Shown here: one piece after another, positions 17,926 through 25,367 of the stretch | Numbering within the stretch: the first letter of the stretch is position 1 | Layout of the letters: each line of letters begins with the position of its first letter | Translations under genes and position numbers: made by a program | From: Promineifilum sp. | Lineage (GTDB): Bacteria; Chloroflexota; Anaerolineae; Promineifilales; Promineifilaceae | Direction: 5' to 3' | Assembly: GCA_017983515.1 (NCBI GenBank) | Contig: JAGOBF010000004.1 | Coordinates: forward strand, 1-64,000 | Length of the DNA stretch: 64,000 nt | Notes under the pieces: generated by a model | Told to the model about the DNA's origin: nothing | The model's database searches: none | What the model saw: only the letters and a program-made list of their open reading frames with translations

Positions 17926-18951
17926 ATGCTCGAAGAACTGGAGAGCCAATATATAGAAGCCTCCGCGGCGCTGGCGGCGGCCGAAGGACGCGAGGCGCTG
18001 GAAGCGTGGTATAAGGACACCCTCGGCCGCAAGGGCAGCATCTACCGGCTGACGCGCAACCTGGGCGCGCTCGGCCCGGAGGAGCGGCCGGCTTACGGCC
18101 GCCGCCTCAACGAGGTCAAGGCCGAACTGGAAGCGGCCTACGGCGAGAAGTTGGCTCTGGCCGAGGACGAAGAGCTGCGGGCGGAACTGGCCGCCGGGGC
18201 GCTCGACGTGACGCTGCCCGGACGGCGGCCGGCCGAAGGGCGGCTCCACATCATCACCCAGACGTTGCGCGACCTCTACCGCGTCTTCGGCGACATGGGC
18301 TTCCAGGTCTACCGCACCCGCGACGTGGAGACAGACGAAATGAACTTCGAGCTGCTCAACTTCCCGCCCCACCACCCGGCGCGGGAGATGCAGGACAGCT
18401 TCTATACCACGACCGAGGGCGTCATCCTGCGCACCCACACCAGCGCCGGGCAGATTCGAGCCATGCGCGAGTATTACCCGGAGCCGATTCGCGTCGTGCT
18501 GCCGGGCATGTGCTACCGCAACGAGCAGGTGACGGCGCGCAGCGAGATGCAGTTCACGCAACTGGAGTTGCTGGCCGTGGGCGAGAACATCACCTTCGCC
18601 GACCTGAAGGGCACGCTGACCGAGTTCGCCCGCCGCATGTTCGGGGCCGAGCGGCAGACGCGCTTCCGCGCCAGCTACTTCCCCTTCACCGAGCCGAGCG
18701 CGGAGATGGACATCAGCTGCTTCCTGTGCGACGGCGCGGGCTGCAACATCTGCAAGTACACCGGTTGGCTAGAGATTCTGGGCTGCGGCATGGTCCATCC
18801 AACGGTGCTGCGCAACGGCGGCTATGACCCGACGCAGTATTTCGGCTTCGCCGCCGGTCTCGGCCCGGAGCGGATCGCCATGCTCAAGTACGGCATCGAC
18901 GATATCCGCCAGTTCTGGGCTAATGATTTGAGGTTCTTAGAGCAATTTTAA
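17926..18951 (+). CDS. pheS: Phenylalanine--tRNA ligase alpha subunit
   Basis: The 341-residue protein has the N-terminal coiled-coil that binds tRNA, then the class II catalytic core: motif 1 around MGFQVYRTRDVETDEMNFE, FPPHHPAREMQDSFY, motif 2 in LRTHTSAGQIR and VLPGMCYRNEQV, and motif 3 GFAAGLGPERIAMLKYGI. Cysteines in CFLCDGAGCNICKYTGW form the zinc-binding-like knuckle seen in some bacterial PheS. It forms the alpha2beta2 enzyme with PheT. Expression is controlled by the leader attenuator upstream. A GGAGT ribosome site precedes the ATG within an element repeated ahead of pheT. Confidence 0.97.
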   Translation: MLEELESQYIEASAALAAAEGREALEAWYKDTLGRKGSIYRLTRNLGALGPEERPAYGRRLNEVKAELEAAYGEKLALAEDEELRAELAAGALDVTLPGRRPAEGRLHIITQTLRDLYRVFGDMGFQVYRTRDVETDEMNFELLNFPPHHPAREMQDSFYTTTEGVILRTHTSAGQIRAMREYYPEPIRVVLPGMCYRNEQVTARSEMQFTQLELLAVGENITFADLKGTLTEFARRMFGAERQTRFRASYFPFTEPSAEMDISCFLCDGAGCNICKYTGWLEILGCGMVHPTVLRNGGYDPTQYFGFAAGLGPERIAMLKYGIDDIRQFWANDLRFLEQF

Positions 18952-18962
18952 GAGGGTTTATC

Positions 18963-19089
18963 GGCAGATGAGGCAGATTGGTCAGAATTTAAGAAGATAA
19001 AAGCAGTGTGGTGCATGGCAAGGTCAAGAGTGGCTTTCCCCATCCCCTGCCCCTATCTTCATCATCGGCCGAGTCTGCCTTATCTGCGG
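18963..19089. repeat. Inverted repeat filling the pheS-pheT gap
   Basis: GGCAGATGAGGCAGATT (from 18963) is complementary, with few mismatches, to AGTCTGCCTTATCTGCGG (to 19089). The 158-bp gap is unusually long for pheST. The right arm overlaps the sequence before pheT that is shared with the pheS start region. Confidence 0.65.
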
Positions 19090-19109
19090 ATGCTATTCTG
19101 GAGTCTAAC

Positions 19110-21647
19110 ATGCGCGTACCGTTATCATGGCTGCGAGACTACGTAGAGTTTGACCTGTCCATCGACGAGGTCGCCGAACTGCTGACCAATGCCGGGCTGG
19201 AGGTGGAGAGCATCACTCGCGTCGGCCTGGCCGGCGCGGAATTGGAATGGGATCGCGAGCGTGTCGTCCTCGGCCGCATCCTGCGCGTCGAGCAACACCC
19301 CGATGCTGACCGCCTGGTGCTGGCCACGGTCGACTACGGCGCGGCCGAACCCAAGACTGTTGTCACCGGCGCACCCAACCTGTTCCCCTACCTCGGCCGC
19401 GGCGATCTGAGCGGCGAGGCGCTCTACTCCCCCTTCGCCCTGGAGGGCGCGACGCTCTACGACGGCCACAAGGACGGCCGCGTCAAGGCCAAGCTGAAGG
19501 GCCGCCCCCTGCGCGGCATCTACAACGATGCCATGCTGTGCTCCGAGAAGGAGTTGGGCATCAGCGACGAGCATGAGGGGATCATGCTGATGACCGGCAA
19601 GGGTCAGGGTGGGCTTGAAACCCGTCTCTACAAGGCGGGGACGCCGCTGGTCGACGTGCTGGGCGACGCCGTGCTGGAGATCGCCATCCTGCCCAACACC
19701 GCCCGGGCCACCTCGATCCTCGGGGTGGCCCGCGAACTGGCGGCATTGACCGGCGCGGAATTCCGGCCGCCTGTCTACGACGTAGTGATGGAAGGGCCGC
19801 CAATCGACGGCCGGGTCACCATCACCACCGAAGACCCAGTGCTTAACCCGCGCTTCGTGGCCTTGGTCATCGAGGGCGTGGCCCAAATCCCCAGCCCCTA
19901 CTGGATGCAGCACCGCCTGCGGCTGGCCGGGCAGCGGCCGATCAACGTCGTCGTCGATGTCAGCAACTACGTCATGCTGGAAGTGGGCCAGCCCAACCAC
20001 ACCTTCGACTATGACGTGCTGCGCCGCCGGGCCGACGGCTACGCGCCGGACGGGCCGATCGAGATTCACACCCGCCTGTCCCAGCCCGGCGAGACGCTGA
20101 CCACGCTTGACGGGACGACCCACAAGCTGGAGCCGTACGCTATTCTAGTAACCGATCCGGCCGGTAACCTGTCCATCGGCGGTATCATGGGCGGGCTGGA
20201 GAGCGAGATCCGGCCCGATACGAGCAACATTTTGCTGGAGGCGGCGGCCTGGGACTTCATCAACATTCGCCGCAGCGCCACCGCTCTAGACCTGCACACC
20301 GAGGCCGGCTACCGCTTCAGCCGCGGCGTCCATCCCAGCCTGGCCCTGCTTGGCGCGAAACGGGCGGCCGAACTGCTGCGCCGTTTGGCCGGGGGAACCG
20401 TGGCGCGGGGAATCATCGACTACTACCCCAACCCGCCCGCACCGGTTATCGTCGACCTCGATCCGGCTTACGCCCGCAAATTGAGCGGGCTTGATCTGTC
20501 TGTCCCGGAGATGAGCGCGATGCTGGAACGGCTCGGCTTTGTGGTCGAGAACCACGGCGACGGATTGCGGGTGACGGCCCCCGACCATCGCCTGGACATC
20601 GAGGGGCCGCACGATCTGGTCGAGGAAATCTGCCGCATCTACGGCTATGACCGCATCCCCAGCACGCGCCTGGCCGATGCCCTGCCGCCGCAACGGGGCA
20701 ACCCGAAGCTGGAACGGGAAGAGCGGGTGCGCGATACGCTGGTCCGGCTGGGGCTGCAAGAGGTGTGGAGCTACCGGCTGACCTCGGCCGCGCGCGAGGC
20801 CCGGCTGCTGCCCAATTCGCCGCCCGACGACCGGCCGTACATTACGCTGAGTAATCCGCCCGCGCCCGACCGCCACGTGATGCGCCACAGTATTCTGGCC
20901 TCGGCGTTGGAGGCGACGGCGGCCAACAGCCGCCACGCCGAGCGCATCGCCCTGTTCGAAATCGGCGAAGTCTATCTGGCCGGCGAAGACGAGCTGCTGC
21001 CCGATGAATTGACCCGGCTGGCCGTTGTGCTGACCGGGCGGCGCGACGCGGCACACTGGGAAGGCGACGGCGCGGCGGCGTTCGACTTCCTCGACCTGAA
21101 GGGCATCCTCGACGCGTTCTTCGATGATCTCCACCTGTCCGTTGTCTATGAGGCCGTGTCGCACCCCACCTATCGCCCCGGCCGCGCGGCGCGTCTGCTG
21201 CTGGGTGACAAGCAAATTGGCCTGATGGGTGAGTTGCATCCGGGCGTTGTGAAAGGCTTCGAAGTGCGTGGCGAGCGCGGCCGGCCGGTTCTGGCCGCCG
21301 ATCTCGATCTGGAAGCGCTGCTGCCGATCATCCCCGACCATTATCGCTACACATCGCTGCCGGGCTACCCACCGGTGCGCGAGGATCTGGCCCTGGTCGT
21401 CGACGCGGCCCTGCCGGCAGCGGCGGTCGAGGCGGCCCTGCACCGGAGCGGAGGCGCGCTGCTGCGCGACGTGACCCTGTTCGACGTTTATGAGGGCAAC
21501 CAGCTCCCGCCGGGCAAGAAGAGCCTGGCCTATCACCTGACCTTCCAGGCCCCTAACCGCACGCTGACCGACGACGATGTCTCCAAGCAGCGCGGCCGCT
21601 TGCTCAAGCTGCTGGAACGGGAACTCGATGCCCAGCTGCGCCAGTAG
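19110..21647 (+). CDS. pheT: Phenylalanine--tRNA ligase beta subunit
   Basis: Starting at the ATG at 19110, after ATTCTGGAGT, the product has 845 residues and begins with MRVPLSWLRDYVEFD, the usual PheT start; the longer frame to 19008 has no support. Domains are the tRNA-binding OB fold (about 40-200), B3/B4 editing domain (NVVVDVSNYVMLEVGQPNH; GIMGGLES), B5 domain (about 475-550), and the C-terminal anticodon-binding domain (YPPVREDLALVVD). An extra segment near residues 163-175 (TGKGQGGLETRLY), in the OB-fold region, coincides with a palindromic repeat found elsewhere in the window. Confidence 0.97.
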   Translation: MRVPLSWLRDYVEFDLSIDEVAELLTNAGLEVESITRVGLAGAELEWDRERVVLGRILRVEQHPDADRLVLATVDYGAAEPKTVVTGAPNLFPYLGRGDLSGEALYSPFALEGATLYDGHKDGRVKAKLKGRPLRGIYNDAMLCSEKELGISDEHEGIMLMTGKGQGGLETRLYKAGTPLVDVLGDAVLEIAILPNTARATSILGVARELAALTGAEFRPPVYDVVMEGPPIDGRVTITTEDPVLNPRFVALVIEGVAQIPSPYWMQHRLRLAGQRPINVVVDVSNYVMLEVGQPNHTFDYDVLRRRADGYAPDGPIEIHTRLSQPGETLTTLDGTTHKLEPYAILVTDPAGNLSIGGIMGGLESEIRPDTSNILLEAAAWDFINIRRSATALDLHTEAGYRFSRGVHPSLALLGAKRAAELLRRLAGGTVARGIIDYYPNPPAPVIVDLDPAYARKLSGLDLSVPEMSAMLERLGFVVENHGDGLRVTAPDHRLDIEGPHDLVEEICRIYGYDRIPSTRLADALPPQRGNPKLEREERVRDTLVRLGLQEVWSYRLTSAAREARLLPNSPPDDRPYITLSNPPAPDRHVMRHSILASALEATAANSRHAERIALFEIGEVYLAGEDELLPDELTRLAVVLTGRRDAAHWEGDGAAAFDFLDLKGILDAFFDDLHLSVVYEAVSHPTYRPGRAARLLLGDKQIGLMGELHPGVVKGFEVRGERGRPVLAADLDLEALLPIIPDHYRYTSLPGYPPVREDLALVVDAALPAAAVEAALHRSGGALLRDVTLFDVYEGNQLPPGKKSLAYHLTFQAPNRTLTDDDVSKQRGRLLKLLERELDAQLRQ
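19603..19631. repeat. GTAGGGGC-family palindrome inside pheT
   Basis: Aligned without gaps to the intergenic copy at 10878-10906 it matches at 22 of 29 positions, including ACCCGTC and CTAC. It encodes part of an apparent in-frame insert in PheT. Confidence 0.65.
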
Positions 21648-21656
21648 TCCTCTCCG

Positions 21657-21689
21657 AGGGGCCGGGTTTTTCGGAAAAACCCGGCCCCT
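21657..21689. terminator. Perfect 15-bp stem-loop after pheT
   Basis: AGGGGCCGGGTTTTT pairs perfectly with AAAAACCCGGCCCCT around CGG. No T-run follows, so it may be a repeat-type palindrome that also ends transcription. Confidence 0.7.
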
Positions 21690-21741
21690 AAAGCTCACCA
21701 ATCTGTGAAGACTGTGCGATCTGTGGTTTCATTCTTCCATT

Positions 21742-22458
21742 ATGCATGCTTTCCTCCGTTCCCTGATCCGCGGTTTTTTTCGCTTCCTGTTCCGACTCGG
21801 TCTCAAGCTGGAGATCGAAGGCTGGGAAAATCTGCCGCCGGGCGGCCCGCTGCTCGTCATCGGCAATCATTTCAGCTTATTCGAAGCCCCGATGCTGATT
21901 GTCTTCCTGCCCTATCCGGATCGCATCACCTGGCTGGCGGCCACGGAATTGCAAACGTCGCGCATCCTCAAGGCGCTCATCGAGCTGTTTAATATCATTC
22001 CCATCTGGCGCGGGCAGCCCGACAGGACGGCCATCCATCGCGCGCTCGACTGGCTGACGGCGGGTAATGTTGTCGGCATTATGCCTGAGGGGGGCGTGGA
22101 TGAGACGCTGCGGCCGTTGACGATGGCCGGGGTACAGCCGGGCTTGCACGAAGGCCCGAACTCGCGCGCCAATCCGGTGCTGATCACGCCGCGGCCCGGC
22201 GCGGCCTATCTGGCCGTACGCAGCGGCGCACCCATCCTGCCAACCGCTTTCCTGGGCACTGAGCAAATCCTACCTAACCTGCGCCGCCTGCGCCGGACGC
22301 CGGTGCGGATGATCATCGGGCCGGTGTTCGGCCCGCTGGTCATCGACCCGGCTCTGCCCAAAGCCGAGCGGCGCGCGCTGCTGGACGAGATGGGCCACGA
22401 GATGATGCGCCACATGGCCGCCCTGCTGCCACCGGAGAACCGCGGCCCATATCGCTAA
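21742..22458 (+). CDS. 1-acyl-glycerol-3-phosphate acyltransferase family protein (PlsC-like)
   Basis: The 238-residue protein has an N-terminal hydrophobic/basic helix and the lysophospholipid acyltransferase fold: motif I GNHFSLFEAPML, motif III IMPEGGVDETLRP, and motif IV GAPILPTAFLGTEQI. Motif I is HxxxxE instead of the usual HxxxxD. Members acylate lysophosphatidic acid to phosphatidic acid at the membrane. It stands alone after the pheT stem-loop, and the next gene is 229 bp away. Substrate is inferred from family only. Confidence 0.85.
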   Translation: MHAFLRSLIRGFFRFLFRLGLKLEIEGWENLPPGGPLLVIGNHFSLFEAPMLIVFLPYPDRITWLAATELQTSRILKALIELFNIIPIWRGQPDRTAIHRALDWLTAGNVVGIMPEGGVDETLRPLTMAGVQPGLHEGPNSRANPVLITPRPGAAYLAVRSGAPILPTAFLGTEQILPNLRRLRRTPVRMIIGPVFGPLVIDPALPKAERRALLDEMGHEMMRHMAALLPPENRGPYR

Positions 22459-22478
22459 GGACGTTCATAACCGGACAG

Positions 22479-22544
22479 GGGCGGGACAATCGGCAAACGA
22501 CGGCCTTGGGCAGCTGACGAGGCCTATCGCCAAATGTCCCGCCC
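22479..22544. repeat. Inverted repeat after the plsC-like gene
   Basis: GGGCGGGACA at 22479-22488 faces TGTCCCGCCC at 22535-22544, perfect 10-bp arms with a 46-base interior. It may end transcription; no T-run follows. Confidence 0.6.
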
Positions 22545-22641
22545 GTCTATTCCAACTTGGCGACCGGCTGCCGGAATATTCTACGGAGAGGCCCTCCGTC
22601 TCCGTTGACAGGCGATCAGCCCTATGCTAGAGTAGCTGGCC

Positions 22642-22656
22642 ATATCGTTGCGATAT
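22642..22656. promoter_or_regulatory. Candidate MarR-family operator
   Basis: ATATCG-TTG-CGATAT is a perfect palindrome centred about 39 bp before the marR-like start codon, where autorepressor sites of this family often lie. Confidence 0.5.
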
Positions 22657-22687
22657 CAACTTGTCTAACATAGCCGGATGATGGACG

Positions 22688-23143
22688 ATGGCTGAAAGCG
22701 TGCGTCTTTATGATGTAATCAAGGAGTCGTTCCTGCTGCTTGACTTTGGCGACCGTCTGTTTCTGGCTGGATTTGGTCTCACTGTCTCCCGCTACTACGT
22801 CCTGGCCCACGTCGCTCGCGAACCCGGCCTCTCCCCCAGTTCCTTAAGCCGCTACATGTTCTGCGACAAAAGCAATATCACCCGCCTGGTGCATGGCCTG
22901 CAAGATAATGGTCTGATCGACCAACAGCCGCATGAGCGGGACGGCCGCACGCATCGCCTGTTTCTAACGGCGTCCGGCGCGACGCTCTATGGGCAAGCGT
23001 CGCGCGCCCATCGCCGGTATATAGAGGTCCGATTACAGGTTGCAGAGGTGTACCGGACTGAGCAGCTGATCGATACCCTGGCTCATCTTAACCGATCGTT
23101 AACGGAAGCCCTGGACAATATACCGGAATTGCCGCCAATCTGA
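22688..23143 (+). CDS. MarR family transcriptional regulator
   Basis: The 151-residue protein has a winged helix-turn-helix of the MarR type: recognition region LSRYMFCDKSNITRLVHGLQDNGLI and wing DQQPHERDGRTHRLFLTASG, flanked by dimerisation helices. MarR proteins are dimeric repressors that release DNA on binding small phenolic or other ligands. It is located upstream of the maltodextrin block but separated by 242 bp with a probable new promoter, so a regulatory link is possible but unproven. Confidence 0.9.
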   Translation: MAESVRLYDVIKESFLLLDFGDRLFLAGFGLTVSRYYVLAHVAREPGLSPSSLSRYMFCDKSNITRLVHGLQDNGLIDQQPHERDGRTHRLFLTASGATLYGQASRAHRRYIEVRLQVAEVYRTEQLIDTLAHLNRSLTEALDNIPELPPI

Positions 23144-23340
23144 TTATCAGTTTATCCTTACGGTTGTGGCGGGTATCGGCCTGCCGCGAATAGTGTGTAT
23201 CGCAGACACAATATTCTTCTGATTTGCAATAAACTTGTGTATACTCCCATTCATCCAAACAGCAAGGATGGGCTGATAGGAGGTGGTGCGTAGCGAAGGA
23301 ACTGCCGCCGAAAGATCAAACCGCCGATTCGTTTGTGATA

Positions 23341-23356
23341 TCGTCCTTAAGGACGA
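23341..23356. promoter_or_regulatory. Perfect palindrome before malE
   Basis: TCGTCCTTAAGGACGA, 29 bp before the ATG of the binding-protein fusion, is a fully symmetrical 16-mer. It could be an operator or an mRNA hairpin; nothing decides between them. The rest of 23144-23340 holds no gene; a TATACT at 23240-23245 is a possible -10. Confidence 0.4.
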
Positions 23357-23385
23357 GTGTGAAAAATTATATTGTGAGGAGAACG

Positions 23386-25185
23386 ATGAAAAACACCAAG
23401 TGGTATCTGATTATGGTTGTGTTGCTGCTGGGGGCCTTTGCATTGGTCGCCTGTGGCGGCGGCACCACCGAAACGACCGAGCAACCCGTCGCCACCGAGG
23501 CGGCCGTAGAGCCGGTCGTTGAGCCGACCGAAATGCCGGCTGTGGAAGAGCCAACTGAAATGCCGGCCACAGAAGAGCCGGCTGCCGAGCCGACCGAAGC
23601 AGCGGTTGAAGAGCCGGCCCTGGCCAGCGACACCAGCAAGACGATGGCCGAATTGCTCAGCGCGGACCCGAACTTCAGCACGCTGGTCGCGGCCATTACC
23701 GCCGCCGGCATCGAAGAACCGGCCCCCGACGCCCCCGTAACCCTGTTTGCCCCCACCAACGCCGCCTTCGAGGCGCTGGATGCGGACATGCTCGACGGCC
23801 TGATGGCCGACCCGAGCGGTAATCTGACGCGTGTCCTGCAATATCACATGGTCAACGGGGCCATGATGTCGGCCGATGTGACCGGCGCTGACGGTGGCCG
23901 CCTCTCGACGGCCGCCGGTGAGCCGCTCGATGTCACCCAGCTCAACTTCGTGACGACCGACATTGAGACCGCCAACGGCGTCATCCATGTCATCGATACC
24001 GTACAGGTCCCGCCGACTATTGCCAACGCCATGCTGGCCGAGCAACTGGCCGCCGAGGGCACGCCGGTCATTCGCATCTGGGCCGACAACACCCGCAAGC
24101 CTGCTCTGGAGCAGGTTGAGGCTACCTTCGAGGATGAGTACGGCGTCGAACTGCTGATCGAAGAGGTCGGCTTCGGCGACATCCGCCGCCTGATCACCAC
24201 TGCCGGCCCGGCCGGCGAAGGCCCGGACATCATCGTTGGTGCCCACGACTGGCTCGGTGAACTGGTGACCAGTGGTATCCTGGCCCCCATCGATCTGGGC
24301 GACAAGGTCGACGATTTCTCCCCGGCGGCCATCAGCGCCTTCACCTATGACGGCGAACTGTACGGCATGCCCAACGTGACCGAGAACCTGGCCATGTTCA
24401 TCAACACCGATCTGGTGCCGGAGTGCCCGGCGACCTGGACCGAGGTTCATGACATCTCTGCCGAACTGCATGCCGCCGACGCCGAGCAATACGGCTTCGT
24501 CCGCATGGAAGGCGACCCCTATCACTTCTATCCCATCCAGACCGCTTTCGGCGGCTACATCTTCGGCCGCGACGCGACCACAGGCGCTTACGACCCGACC
24601 GACGTCGGCGTGGGCGATCCCGGCTCCATCGCCGCTGCTAAGTGGTTCGAGACCATGGTAACCGAAGGGCTTCAGCCCCCGGCCATGGACTGGGACACGA
24701 TGCACGCGTGGTTCGAGAGCGGCAAAGCGGCCATGACCCTGACCGGGCCGTGGGCCACGACCCGCATCGTCGACTCCGGCGTGCCTTTCGCCATCTGCAA
24801 CATCCCCGGCGAGACTGAGGCCGAGGGCCGTCCGTTCCTGGGTGTGCAGGGCTTCATGGTCAGCGCCTTCGCCAAGGATCCGCTCCTGGCGCAGATCTTC
24901 CTGACCGAGTTCGTGGCTACACCCGAAGTCATGCAGGCTCTGTTTGAGTCCGACCAGCGCCCGCCGGCTTACCTGCCGGTACTGAACGAGCTGGAGGACG
25001 AGAACGTAGCCGCCTTCGGCGAAGCCGGTCTCAACGCCGACCCGATGCCGGCCATCCCCGAAATGGGATCGGTCTGGGATGCGTGGGGCAACGCTGTCGT
25101 GTTGATCGCCCAGGGCGCCGACACGGCCGAGAACGCCTTCACCAACGCCCAGCAGCAGATTATCACCGCCATCGGCGGCGGCTAA
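23386..25185 (+). CDS. Fasciclin-domain/maltose-binding-protein fusion lipoprotein
   Basis: The ATG at 23386 follows a clear GAGGAG site; the longer frame is not used. The 599-residue product has a lipoprotein signal peptide (ending LVAC, cysteine 23), a proline/glutamate/threonine-rich linker to about residue 82, a FAS1 domain at about 86-212 (LFAPTNAAFEAL; LQYHMVNG; NGVIHVIDTVQVPP), and a family 1 maltose/maltodextrin-binding protein domain from about 226 to the end (GPDIIVGAHDWLGELV; MPNVTENLAMFINTD; GKAAMTLTGPWA). It is the binding component for MalFG downstream. FAS1 domains mediate adhesion, so it may tie sugar capture to the cell surface or matrix. The linkage is unusual. Confidence 0.9.
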   Translation: MKNTKWYLIMVVLLLGAFALVACGGGTTETTEQPVATEAAVEPVVEPTEMPAVEEPTEMPATEEPAAEPTEAAVEEPALASDTSKTMAELLSADPNFSTLVAAITAAGIEEPAPDAPVTLFAPTNAAFEALDADMLDGLMADPSGNLTRVLQYHMVNGAMMSADVTGADGGRLSTAAGEPLDVTQLNFVTTDIETANGVIHVIDTVQVPPTIANAMLAEQLAAEGTPVIRIWADNTRKPALEQVEATFEDEYGVELLIEEVGFGDIRRLITTAGPAGEGPDIIVGAHDWLGELVTSGILAPIDLGDKVDDFSPAAISAFTYDGELYGMPNVTENLAMFINTDLVPECPATWTEVHDISAELHAADAEQYGFVRMEGDPYHFYPIQTAFGGYIFGRDATTGAYDPTDVGVGDPGSIAAAKWFETMVTEGLQPPAMDWDTMHAWFESGKAAMTLTGPWATTRIVDSGVPFAICNIPGETEAEGRPFLGVQGFMVSAFAKDPLLAQIFLTEFVATPEVMQALFESDQRPPAYLPVLNELEDENVAAFGEAGLNADPMPAIPEMGSVWDAWGNAVVLIAQGADTAENAFTNAQQQIITAIGGG

Positions 25186-25197
25186 TCCTTTAACCTG

Positions 25198-25233
25198 AAA
25201 CAAGGCGGCCTCCGGGGGGAGGCCGCCTTGTTT
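25198..25233 (+). terminator. Stem-loop after malE
   Basis: AAACAAGGCGGCCTCC pairs with GGAGGCCGCCTTGTTT (16 bp, perfect). As it lies inside the malE-malF-malG operon it probably lowers permease expression or protects the malE mRNA 3' end. Confidence 0.85.
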
Positions 25234-25277
25234 CATCCAGCAGGGTTGCTCGGCTGGATGATTCAACAACGAGCAAC
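25234..25277 (+). ncRNA. Predicted H-type pseudoknot between malE and malF
   Basis: Stem 1 is CATCCAGC (25234-25241) with GCTGGATG (25253-25260). Its loop contains GTTGCTCG (25245-25252), which pairs perfectly with CGAGCAAC (25270-25277). The stems directly abut, with loops of 3 and 9 bases, the second A-rich (ATTCAACAA). It begins at the base after the terminator stem and lies about 90 bp before malF. This is a cis RNA structure; function unknown. Confidence 0.6.
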
Positions 25278-25367
25278 GGCCTCCGGCCTGGCCCGGCGGC
25301 CCCGGCGACTTAGGTGGCTTCTTAAAATAAGGATAATGCGATTCGCCGCATCAGGGAGGCATATGCT

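Noticed and set aside
20286..21701. 471-codon minus-strand frame opposite pheT
   Set aside because: Antisense to conserved PheT domains; composition typical of GC-driven shadow frames.
23260..23340. Possible glycine-type riboswitch upstream of malE (GCCGAAAG-like and CAAACCGCC)
   Set aside because: The remaining core elements are missing, and no consistent pairing was found.
23347..25269. 640-codon minus-strand frame opposite the FAS1-MalE gene
   Set aside because: Antisense shadow; covers the whole sense gene and has no recognisable domain.
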